NCBI GenBank assembly: GCA_016713425.1
Contig: JADJPE010000005.1
Coordinates: forward strand, 3,286,001-3,350,000
Direction of reading: 5' to 3'
Source: Deltaproteobacteria bacterium
GTDB taxonomy: Bacteria; Myxococcota; Kuafuiibacteriia; Kuafuiibacteriales; Kuafuiibacteriaceae
Length of the DNA stretch: 64,000 nucleotides
The position numbers and the translations under genes are program-made. Below, piece after piece: positions 9,661-22,000 of the stretch. Position 1 is the first letter of the stretch. Each line of letters opens with the position of its first letter. Below the pieces are notes generated by a model, which had not been told where the DNA came from, did not search any database, and was given only the letters and a program-made list of their open reading frames with translations.

Positions 9661-10698
9661 ATGCCCGATAGTCATCGACAGCTTACGTTCGCGCTCGGTC
9701 GGTACACGTTGCACGAGCGGATCGGTCTCGGAGGCATGGCGGAGGTCTTTCGGGCATCGTCGCCTGATCACGACGGCCTGATCGTTGTCAAACGACTGAG
9801 GTACGATCGGGCGGCCGATGAGTCGATGAACTCGATGTTCATCGACGAAGCTCGCTTGGCGGTTGGGCTTCACCATCCAAACATTGTTCGCGTCTACGAG
9901 CTGGGGCAGGGCGAAGACGGCGCACTCTACATGGCCATGGAGTACGTGGAGGGGCTCGACCTGAAGCAATTGCTGCGTGCCGCTCAAGATTGCGGGATGC
10001 GTATCCCGATTTGGTTTAGCGCATGGCTCGTGGCGGAAGTGCTCTGCGCGCTCGAATATGTCCACGGTCTCACGACGCCCGATCGGCAGCCGCGTCGAGT
10101 CGTTCATCGCGATATCTCGCCAGAAAATATCCTTGTTTCGCTCGAAGGGCGAATCAAGCTCCTCGACTTCGGCGTGGCGAAGTATGACCGCCGCATGACG
10201 CACACAGCCGAGGGACGGATCAAGGGCAAGCTTTGCTACATGTCGCCCGAACAGATCCGAAATCGAGCCATCGACGAGAGGACCGATGTCTTTGCCGCTG
10301 GGACCGTGTTTTGGGAATGCCTCACTCAACGCCGACTGTTTCGCGGCGATTCACCGTTCGACGTCTTGCAGCGCATTTGCGCGGGCGCTCGGCCACCACC
10401 GTCGACGATCAGAGGCGACGTCCCGGTCGCGCTCGATGCGTGTGTGCTCGCGGCCCTTGCGGCAGACGCGAATCAAAGGACGCCGACGGCGCGCGCCTTT
10501 CGGCAGGAGGTCCTCCGTATTCTGGGGCGCATCCACGGTCCGGTCGTCCACGACGACGTCACCGCGTTGATTCATGAGCTTGGAGAAGCACACTTGCGAA
10601 GTGTCGATCTGCGCCCCGGAACGGAGGACGATGGCGTCTCGGACTTCATGGTTCAGACGGGCTCAACGACACAGATCATGGTTCCCGACTTCGAGTGA
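9661..10698 (+). CDS. soluble Ser/Thr protein kinase (Hanks type)
   Basis: A 345-residue kinase consisting of little more than the catalytic domain. The glycine loop IGLGGMAEVF is at 21-30, the ATP-binding lysine is K44 (VVKRL), the catalytic loop HRDISPEN puts the aspartate at D151 and the asparagine at N156, and the metal-binding DFG is at 169-171. The activation segment ends in the GKLCYMSPEQ substrate anchor. No transmembrane segment or PASTA domain follows, so this is a cytosolic kinase of the kind that is abundant in myxobacteria. The last 40 residues are acidic and Thr-rich (TEDDGVSDFMVQTGSTTQ) and could be autophosphorylated. Its targets are unknown. Confidence 0.93.
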   Translation: MPDSHRQLTFALGRYTLHERIGLGGMAEVFRASSPDHDGLIVVKRLRYDRAADESMNSMFIDEARLAVGLHHPNIVRVYELGQGEDGALYMAMEYVEGLDLKQLLRAAQDCGMRIPIWFSAWLVAEVLCALEYVHGLTTPDRQPRRVVHRDISPENILVSLEGRIKLLDFGVAKYDRRMTHTAEGRIKGKLCYMSPEQIRNRAIDERTDVFAAGTVFWECLTQRRLFRGDSPFDVLQRICAGARPPPSTIRGDVPVALDACVLAALAADANQRTPTARAFRQEVLRILGRIHGPVVHDDVTALIHELGEAHLRSVDLRPGTEDDGVSDFMVQTGSTTQIMVPDFE

Positions 10699-10784
10699 GC
10701 GCCGCATCTTGCCGCTCCACGTTCTCCTGAGCCCTGCACCACCGATGTACCACTACCACCCCCGAACCTCCGGTTTTCTCGTTT

Positions 10785-10890
10785 CGTCGATGCGTCTTGC
10801 TTCGTCGCTTCGTCGCTTCGTTGGTTCGTCGCTTCGTTGGTTCGTTGACGCTTTGCTTTGCTTTGCTTTGTTGTGCTTCGTTCTGTTTTG
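10785..10890. repeat. TTCGTCGC/TTTGC low-complexity repeat block
   Basis: Imperfect reiterations of CGTCGCTT/GTTGGTTC followed by four TTTGC units. They lie in the 372-base gap between the kinase and the HATPase-receiver gene. I see no gene in the gap; reading frames that cross it are repeat-driven. The T-rich plus strand is unlike the flanking genes. Confidence 0.75.
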
Positions 10891-11070
10891 CGGCGGAGCG
10901 AGCGATGTGGGCCTCTTGGATCCGACGTACCCGACGCGGAGCCGAGGACGTACCGTTCTTTTCCTTGGCTTATTCTTCTTCGTTGGCTTCAGAGATATGA
11001 TGAACGCGGCGCGGAGGCTGAAGTGCGATCTGCGGATGATGATCGAGAGCGCGGCGAACAAAGCCGCAGG

Positions 11071-12186
11071 ATGAGGGCCGTCGGGACGTTCGCCGACGGC
11101 TTGTTGCCCCAGGTGAAAGCCATGGTGTCGGCGATTTCCGACCTCCGTGTCGGTCACGCAGGCGTGGGCGACCCGGCGCGGGACGATGCGCCTTCGAGTG
11201 TCGACTCAATCCTTGACGTCCTTTCGGTTCTCAAAGAGCGCCTCATGGTTCTCGCAGGACATGCGCCGGTCGCCATCGTTCCGTTCGAACTGAACGAATT
11301 CGTGAAAGCATTTCAGGCGTCGCTCGCGCCGCGACTCCCGGAGTCCGTTGTCGTGACGCTCGCGCTCACCGCGAACATGGGAAGGGTCTTGGCCGATCCC
11401 GCGGCCGTAGAGCGCGCGCTGTCCTTGCTCGTTGAGAACGCGCTCGAAGCGATGCCAAACGGTGGTTCGTTGACCATCCGGACGCTGCGCGGTCCCGAGC
11501 CGCGGCGCGGCGAGGATCCGCTCTCCGTCATCTCTGTGACGGACACGGGACGCGGTATGCCGCCCGAAGTGGTCGATCGAGCGCTCGAACCTTTCTACAC
11601 GACGAAGACCGGATCCCCGGGTTCAGGTCTTGGCCTGACCACTGCGCATGCTTGGATTGCGCGTCTCGGGGGGCGGCTCGGGATCGAGAGCGAGGTCGAT
11701 CGGGGCACGACGGTGACGGTGATCTTGCCGCGTGAGCGCACGAGTGGCCGGACCGGGAGCCCACGCGTCGTGCCGCAGGGGTCCGCTCGATCGGGCGACG
11801 TCGTGCTCGTGGTCGCAGATGAAGAGAGCGTGCGCCGTGCGATCGTCCGCATCTTGCGTGCCGATGGCTATACGGTGTTCGACGCCGCCAGCGGCCGGGA
11901 CGCACTCGACCACCTGGCCTCGTTGGCTCAGGATGTCGATCTCCTTCTGACCGACGCTCGGATGACGGATATGACGGGGCCGGACTTGGCGCGTCGAGTC
12001 AGCGAGAAAGTCGGTCCGCTGCGCGTATTGTACATGACCGGCTACGTGGGCGATATCGAGACGACACACGGGCTTTCGGACGTTGGCACGGCGCTCCTGA
12101 AGAAGCCGTTCACGCCCGACGTATTGCTTGCGCGTGTGCGCGAGGCCCTGGGCGCGCGCGCACGGTACGCCATTCAAGTCGTCTAG
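11071..12186 (+). CDS. HATPase - receiver hybrid signalling protein
   Basis: A soluble protein of 371 residues. Residues about 75-230 form a histidine-kinase ATPase domain: LLVENALEAMPNGG is the N box, DTGRGMP is G1, FYTTKTGSPGSGLGL covers the F and G2 boxes. Residues about 245-365 form a receiver with the acidic pair in VVADEESVR, the phosphoacceptor Asp in LLLTDARM, the switch Thr in YMTGY and the Lys in LKKPF. The usual H-E/D-x-x-N phosphoacceptor His of a HisKA domain is not visible in residues 1-75, so autophosphorylation in the normal way is doubtful. The ATG at 11071 overlaps the stop of a short upstream frame as ATGA. In-frame starts further upstream run through the repeat block and are unlikely. 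Confidence 0.85.
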   Translation: MRAVGTFADGLLPQVKAMVSAISDLRVGHAGVGDPARDDAPSSVDSILDVLSVLKERLMVLAGHAPVAIVPFELNEFVKAFQASLAPRLPESVVVTLALTANMGRVLADPAAVERALSLLVENALEAMPNGGSLTIRTLRGPEPRRGEDPLSVISVTDTGRGMPPEVVDRALEPFYTTKTGSPGSGLGLTTAHAWIARLGGRLGIESEVDRGTTVTVILPRERTSGRTGSPRVVPQGSARSGDVVLVVADEESVRRAIVRILRADGYTVFDAASGRDALDHLASLAQDVDLLLTDARMTDMTGPDLARRVSEKVGPLRVLYMTGYVGDIETTHGLSDVGTALLKKPFTPDVLLARVREALGARARYAIQVV

Positions 12187-12204
12187 GCCTCAAACAAGCG
12201 CGCC

Positions 12205-12535
12205 CCGCGCTCTGTTCACGGATCAAGAACGAAAAGCCTTTGATAATTCGAGTGTCCTTGTGAGAACAACTTGAACCCCGGAAGGATTTTCGGATTAACA
12301 GGAACATGTGACGACGCATCGAGGCTGAGAAGATCAAGATCAAGAGTCGGCCCAAGTCTGCGACCCAGGTGAACGAAGGCGGACCCGTGCTCTCGGGTGG
12401 CGAAGTTCAGTACGAGCTCGCAGGCAAGACCACGGCAATCTCACACGGCGGCATCGGGGCCATCCAGCGCCTCGTCAAGAAGACTGGGCTCGCAAGCACG
12501 TCGATGACAACCTTCATCTGCTCAAGATCAAGCAG
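12205..12535 (+). mobile_element. IS1380-family remnant A (5' end only)
   Basis: The left end and first codons of an IS1380-type element. The non-coding leader (GATAATTCGAGTGTCC and flanks) and the coding start (RRRIEAEKIKI, then SGGEVQYELAGKTTAISHGG and IGAIQRLVKKTGL) match remnant B, which starts about 750 bases further on. Reading-frame shifts break it after KKTGL and the match ends near 12535. Too little is left for a working transposase. Confidence 0.75.
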
Positions 12536-12850
12536 TGGTTCAGCATTCTGCAGCGCTTGTCGACTCGGGTCGCAGCGAAGATTCCCCGCGGTCATCGAAG
12601 CGTCGCCGACCACCTGCTGCGCGCGCTGCTGCGAACACGGTGCTCCTCATCGCCGAAGGCGCCACCGTCGGGGCGCAGGACTGAAGCGTCAACGATTCGT
12701 CGAGAGCCGTGGCGAGTGCGCTGAGGTGGCGGCCGCCGCCGATCTGCTGAAGGTGCTGCAGCCCATGAGAGTTCCGACTCCGACGAGCTCAAACACCTTG
12801 CCGGTCGTGTATCAGCGATGCTGACGCGCCTGATCGCCCGCCTTCAGTAG
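12536..12850 (+). pseudogene. unrecognised gene tail next to IS remnant
   Basis: No intact gene. A frame ending at the TAG of 12848-12850 reads DELKHLAGRVSAMLTRLIAR, a helical C-terminal tail, and broken helical segments (VADHLLRALL) lie before it in other frames. This could be the 3' end of a gene destroyed when the IS copies arrived. The family was not recognised. Confidence 0.35.
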
Positions 12851-13038
12851 TCGTTGGGTCGTGGTCGAGCGCGTGCGCGCGCGCGTGCGGGTAGATCGTC
12901 GCGGGTGGAGCGTGGATCGTCGACAGTGGAGCGTGGACGCGTCCGTGCGCAGTCGCGCAACCCGTTCACGGATCGAAATCGAAAAGCTTCCGATAATTCG
13001 AGTGTCCCTACGAATTGAACCACCGGAAGGCTCTTTGA

Positions 13039-15372
<2,334 letters not shown>

Positions 15373-15750
15373 TGGATGTCGAGCGCCGGAGAGCCCCCAT
15401 CGTTGATTACCGGCTGGGGCGTGCTTGTCCCAGGAGTGTCGAGCCAGGCCTCTCCGATGCCGAGTCCGCCCGTGAGGTTGCTGCCCCAACAATAGATCTC
15501 CCGTTGGTCATCGACCACGCAGGCATGGTTACGTCCGGCCGAGATTCGAGTCACTGGATGGGTGAGCGCGACGCCGACCGGCTGGATCTCCGCCGACGAC
15601 AGTACGCCGCCATGGCTAAGCTGTCCCATGTCGTTGTTGCCCCAGCACCAGGCACTTCCATCGTCCAACCGTGCGCACGTGAAGGTGGCTCCGCTCGTGG
15701 CGTCGACGACCCGGAACCATCGCCGCGGATGAGGCCCTGATGCCGTTGAC
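15373..15750 (-). pseudogene. RCC1-repeat protein fragment
   Basis: On the minus strand the frame reads GATFTCARLDDGSAWCWGN, then HACVVDDQREIYCWGSN and GLGIG, which is the RCC1 seven-bladed propeller repeat (x-C-x-L-x-x-G-x-x-x-C-W-G-x-N) that is common in exported myxobacterial proteins. Only about one and a half repeats remain. The 3' part is cut off at the IS1380 junction near 15372, and the sequence upstream of 15750 does not look like the rest of such a protein. Probably a gene that was truncated by the IS. Confidence 0.65.
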
Positions 15751-16073
15751 GAGCAAGACATCGCTCTCTGGCCGGAATCGCTTCTGCGCGAAGATGCGGG
15801 ATGAGATTCTCGGACTGCTCGCGCGTCGCGATGATACGCGTCGACCGTGACGCATGCGCCGATCCTCCGGTCGTAATTGAATGGGTGTGACCATCCGGTC
15901 GTGAACCGATCGGTATGGTACTCTGTCGTGCTTCGCGTATTGGGCGTCACGTGTTTGCGTTCGGTGTTTTCGGCGTTTTGCGTCTGATTTTCGCATTTCG
16001 AAATTCAGATTACGTCGCTTGACTGACCACCGAACATGCGTCGTTGACGAGCTGAGATGTCGTCGGCATACGC

Positions 16074-19000
16074 ATGATCGATATGGATCCATCCATGAGG
16101 TCTCAAGCCTGCCTATCTGCCACGTCTGCTCCATCAGGAAGGTCGTTTAGGTTGAGCCGCCGAGGCTTGTTTGTGTCGACGGGCGTCTCGTTCTTCGCAT
16201 TTCTTTCCGTGCCGCACGGCTTTGCTGCAAACCTCTCCATCCAGACCAATGTCAGTGTTGGAAGCGGAAGTGATTGGGGCGAGGGCGGCGGTTCGTCGTC
16301 GCCCGGTTGGCCCTCGGCGCAGGATTATTCACCGGCTGTCAACACTGACGACGTGGATCAGATGGATACAGTTGCGCCGTTTCGCGTCCAACCAGACCTC
16401 ATACCCGGCAAATACTCGGCTCACTTGATTACCGTAGACGTCCCCGTTCAGGCCGACGCGACGATTCAGACGCAGGCGCCTGGTGTGGCGACCGCGGAGG
16501 CCAGTGCTTGGGGCCGGGGTATGGCCAAGACTTGGCGCCGCGAGCGACTCGGTCCGCTCGATGGTGATCTCGATGATGCGCGCCAAATGGGAAACGAACG
16601 GGGCTCCGAAGTGGCGGCGGCATCTTCTCAGGCGTTTAACGCTCGGGGCGGTGATGCTGAGCATCGCCTTGTGCCTCAGGAGACAGGCCAGATCGTCGCT
16701 CCGATACCTGGACACGACGGCGGTGCAAGCGGCGAATCGGAATCGGATCTGAATGGAAGTGATCCGGTGGACCCGGCAACCGGAGAGTTTCGTCGCACCT
16801 CGATCGACTTCATGCTTTCGGGGGTTGGGCTCCCCGTGGTGTTCAAGCGCGTTTATCGAAGCCGCTGGGCCTACGATGGGCCGCTTGGGCACGGATGGAC
16901 ACATAGCTTCGATGAACGCCTCTTGGTTTCGACGGCTGGGCGCGACGCGGCGGCACCGACGGCCGAGTGCGGTCCTCGCACGGTCCGGTGGTTCTCGGGA
17001 GACGGCGGTTCCCTGGAATTCCGCGCGTCGGCCACCGGATGGCGATCCTTTCCTCAGACCGATTTCCTTCTCGCTGAAGCCCGGGACGGCGGATGGACCA
17101 TCGTGATGCCCGACGGAATCCGCCGTCGGTTCGACAAGCGGGGCTTGCTTTTTGACGTCGAGGATCTCAACCACAACCGTCTTCAGTATCGTTGGGCATA
17201 TCGTCGTTTCGATGACGGCGCTGGTGTTTCAGCGGTCTCCGAGGTGACGGATACGGTTGGACGGCGGATCGTGTTTTCCTACGACGGCGCGGGGTACCTA
17301 CAGACCGTCTCCGTTCCGTCCATCGGAATATCGCTTCGCTATGCGGTAAGTTCGGCAGGGGAGCTTGTGAGCGTCACCAATGCCGCTGGCGTCACCGAGC
17401 GGTATGTCTATTTGTCTGCCGCCCTGGCGCCCGAGTCCGACTTTGTTCCAACGCCGTTTGCGCGCAACCACTGTGAGTCTCAGTGTTCAACCGGAGGTGA
17501 ATGCTCTGGCATCGGAGAGACGTGCGAAGCTCGCCTTAGCGAGGTGACGCAAGCTTGCACGAATGAATGCTTCGCGCCGTCAGCGTGTGCTTCCTCCTGC
17601 AATGCCTGCGAACAGGCATGTGAAGGCGCACCCGCAACGGGTGAGTGTAGTGCTGCTTGCAGACCCACTTGCGAGTCCGATTGTCTGGAGCCGGGGCCTG
17701 ACAAATGCCACGACGCGCAGTCGAAGGCGATTGCGCGATGCGACTACGATTGCACAGCGGACGCTCGGAGCGTGTGCGAGAATCTGTTCGGATGCACCTT
17801 CACCAGCCTCGAGCCAGTGATTAAGCCGGACCACCAGACTTGGACCGACAACAAGTGTGTGAGCGTGTCAGATTGCGAGCGGCGTGGCGTGATTCCGTCG
17901 ATGGCCAAATACAGAGACACGGTGATGTATCCGAACTTCATCGGTCCGGAGGAATTCGAAGAGCGATGTATTCACCCTCTATTCGGTTACGCTGGGCCCG
18001 ACCATAACTCGTGCATTTCTCTCGGGGGCAGCGGTGTCTTGGGGCTTGGCTGGAACTGCCGCGATGAATGCCCGAATTGCTACTACTGGGGCGGCGACTG
18101 CCCACGGGGAAGCGCAGCCCGTAATCGAAATTGTGTTGCAGATTGCGAGACGGAGCGCGGGACCCTGTATCCGTCTTTGATTGCGGAATACGAGAAGGAA
18201 TGCAGGGACTCATGTGGCGAAGCCTGCGGCCAGGCCTGTGCGGCGGGATGCGAGACGAGCTGCAAGGAGGCTTGCACGGGTGCGTGCGAAGACCGCGGGC
18301 AATGCAGTTCGAGCTGTGTTGCGCGAACCGGAGTGCTGAAGGAAGCCTGCGACGAGGCTTGCGTCGACGCGTGTGAGGCAGGGGTTGCACATTCCTCGGG
18401 CCAGGTGACATTCGGGCGTCCCATGGACCTCGAACACAACCTCGTCGAAGTCTACGACGGTGGAGGGCGCCTCGTTCTTCGCAATACGTACGAAACGAGT
18501 ATCTTCAGCCCCGATTTTGATCGCGTCGTTCGTCAAGAGTACGGCGACGCGGTGATCGAATTCCACGCCTACGACCTTGGGCTGTTGCAGCGTGAGCGCG
18601 ACGCGGGGCGTTCGGTGGATGCTGCGCTCATTCCACCGCCGGAACTCGTCGACGCCGAGCCGGCGTCCGTTGGGTTGTGTCCCCAGTGTGGGACAGCGGA
18701 GAGCATCGGCGCGGGGCCTGTCAACTTTCACTATGTGGGTGTCGATCCAGGGGATTACTTGGCGATCGATCTTGGCCGAGGCAATCCTCGCGAAATCGAT
18801 GCTTCCGGCAGGTCGAGAAATGCATCGGAGACGAACAGCACGCGAGGTGCCGGAAGCGTGGCATCTGTGGCGGCCGGTGCTGCGACTGCGGCGAACTCGA
18901 CGAATGCGGCGAAAGAGATGGGCGCGCTCCGATGGCCAGTCGAGGGTGATGTGTCGCCCCTCGAGATCTACCGCTGGCTCGAAGTGCACGCCGAGCCTAG

Positions 19001-22000
19001 CGGTTCTTCCGATGTTTCACCCGCGCGAGGGCGAATCTACCCGCTTGTGTCGGATGAGGTTGGGCTGTCTTTTGCTACGCCGCTTGGGCGCATTCAGATG
19101 CGTGGTGTCTTGGGCGCTGTGGGCGTGGTGAGTTTCGAGGGCTCCGATCCGGAGGCGCTTCGCGGGCTGTCGCAGGGCATTGATCGGCCTTTGGTTACGC
19201 TCATTCGTGGGCCGTCGGGTTGGGGCGCGTATTCGGGGGTCGTGAAAAGCGCGATGCGCCTAACGCCGAGTGACGCATGTAGCGATGAATTCTCCCTTGT
19301 CTCGGCCGGAAGCGAAGCGATCGAACTGAAGAGTGGTGTGTGTCGTGGTGCCTTCGCGGCTGTGCAGCTTGGACGTCGTGCGGGGAGCCCGAGTCAACGG
19401 GCCTTTGTCAGCTCGGAGGAGCCGCTGAGCGCGAGCGCCGACGTGCGAGAGTGGGCGGTCGATGGTGGTCGTTTGTTGCTGACGCGGCGGAGCACTGTGG
19501 ATGCTGCGGCCGACGATTCGTCTTGGGCTCGGAGCGCGCCGAGAAGCGGACTGACAAGCGCGTTGGGAACGGCGGGAGCCGGCGACGGCGTGAATCCGCG
19601 TGAAGTGTGTTTTGAAGCGACGCCGATCCTGCCTGAGGCGGGGTGTCGGCAAGGTGTTTCGATGCTCGAGGTGGCGCTTCGGCGCTCCGGGGGTTCCGGC
19701 GACTTCGGTTTCGGGGGCGCAGGCGCCGTCGGTGGGCTGGGTGGCGGTGGTTCGGGGGCGGATTTCGACCCGAACCTGATTCCCGGTCTCGGTGGTGGTG
19801 CGGCTGATTTCGAACTCGATCCGAGTCTCGTGCCTGGATTCGGCCCGGACGTTGGTCCGGATCATCTGCCCGATATCCCGCCGGACCTTGATCCTGACGT
19901 GGCGGCTGGTGGCGCGCCGTCTGTTCCGGACTGCGGTCGTCCATGGCTGACGCGTCCCTCTTCGTCGCTTGTTGGCCACGCTGGCGTTGGAGTCGTTGGA
20001 GGCGCAGGAGAAGGTGGATCCGGCGGTGTTGGCGGCGGCGTTGCTGCGGGTGGTGGACGTCTTCCACCTGGGTTCGACCCACCCACCGGATCGATGGATC
20101 TGACTTGCGTTCCGATCGCGATCTTCGAGCCTGGAACATATGCGACGCCAGCGAACCTGTGCCCCGCGCCTTTTGGGCCGGCACGCGAGAACGCGAATGC
20201 TGCCGTCCAGCCGATGACACACGCGACGATCGTCCGCGGTGGGAGTGGGATCACGTGGGTTCACTATGCGGACGATCAAGGACGCATTCTGCGAACGGTG
20301 AACGTGGATGCGGGCACCCAGACCGATCGGAACCTCGACGCCGCTGGGCGCCTGATCGGGATTCGTGCCCGCGATGGTTCGCGAACATGCCAGGCGCTCG
20401 ACGTTCATGGACTGCCGCGACTGGTGGTTGATCTCCCCGCGCCGAATGAGCCCGTCGCCCAGCCGGCGCTCATTCGTGCGCTTCACTTTGGCGATCACGA
20501 GCGCCTTTTGAGTGTGAGCCCTGCGAATCGGCGCGAGTTCTTCGCGCACAGACTCGATGAACGGGGAAACGTCGCCGAGACGCTCTTTGAGGGCGATGAC
20601 TTTGTGGCGTATTCGCGCGATGCCCACGGGCGCGTCGACGTTGTGACGACGCCGCGTGGTCGGACCCGCCTGACGTACGATCGGACCACCGGCCAACCGA
20701 ATCACGTCACCTGGGCCGAGGGTCTGCCAGAGACGCACCACAAGACGGTTCGCTACTCGGGCGCGGGTCTGCCGACGGAGATCGCCGAACCTGGTCGGCC
20801 GTCTGTTCGCTTCGAATGGCAGAAAGATGGACGACTTGCGGCCGCGGAGACGGATCTCGACTTTGGCGAGGGCTCGCACACGGTCAGAACGGCGTATGCG
20901 TACGCGGCCGATGGCTCGCTGGCTGAGGTCGTGGGGCCTGAGACGACGACATCATACGTCACGGACGTTCGCGGCTTGGTCACGTCAAAGACGATCACCG
21001 ACAACACCGAGCACTCGACCAACACGGGCAACGCCAGCACAAGTCGAACCTGGTGCTTTGGTTACGATGGTCTCGGTGCCTTGATCGCTGAGATCGATCC
21101 GGAGGGCCGACAGACGCGTCTGACGCGCGATGCCCATGGGGACGTGGTGCTGGTTGAGCGCGGCACTTGGCTCAACGCCAGCGAGGCGTGGGCGACGCCT
21201 TGCGCAGCGAACATCGCCGAGGCCGCGAACGCAATGGGTGTGGTGCATGAGGTGTTCGTGCGGTTCGAGCGTGATGCGTCGGGCCGTGTGGTGAACGAGA
21301 TCTTCGGCGGAGATTATGCGCAGGGTCTTACTGCGGGCGGGCCAGGGGGAAGGAATCGTCACCTGGCGTACGACGGCTACGGTCGTCTGGTGAGTGCACT
21401 GGCACCGAACGGCGCGATCGAGCGCTTTGGCTACGACGATGAGAGCCGTATGGCGTGGAAGGCAAGTTTCCGGTCAGGCGCGCCTCTCCCCGACGGTTCT
21501 TCTGGCGAAGTCGAACGGCCCGACGAGCACGACCCAGACCTCACCTCGCTGACGCTTTATGACTACGATGCGTGGAATCGACCGGTCGAAATCCGGGAGC
21601 GTTGGTTTGTCGAGGACGGGTCAGGCGGTCGGCTCGATCTGGGCGACAACGGCTGGCGTGTATGGCGCGCATCCTACGATGACGCCGCGGGCCGAACGTC
21701 CGAACGCGGTCCGGATGGAACGATCACGGAGCGCGAGACGGATGCACGGGGTCGTTTGGTTTCGGTGGTGGAGCGGAGCGCGGACGCCGCGGTGACGTAT
21801 CGCTACGATTGGTCGTCCGATGGCCGACGCCTCACGTACACCGTGAGTCCGGCGGCGACGGCCTCGGGTGAGTATCAACAGACATCGTTCTTCTCCCCGC
21901 TTGGCGCGCCTGCGCGCCTCGAAGATTCAACCGGCGAGGTTTTGAGCTGGACGGGATTCGATGCGCTCGGGCGTCCGAAGGAACGCGGCGACCGATCGAG

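Noticed and set aside
15850..16073. A bidirectional promoter for the RCC1 fragment and the Rhs gene
   Set aside because: The region is AT-richer than its surroundings and probably holds the Rhs promoter, but no -35/-10 pair could be defended over others.
19260..20879. A 539-residue minus-strand frame inside the Rhs gene
   Set aside because: Arg/Thr-rich antisense shadow of YD repeats.
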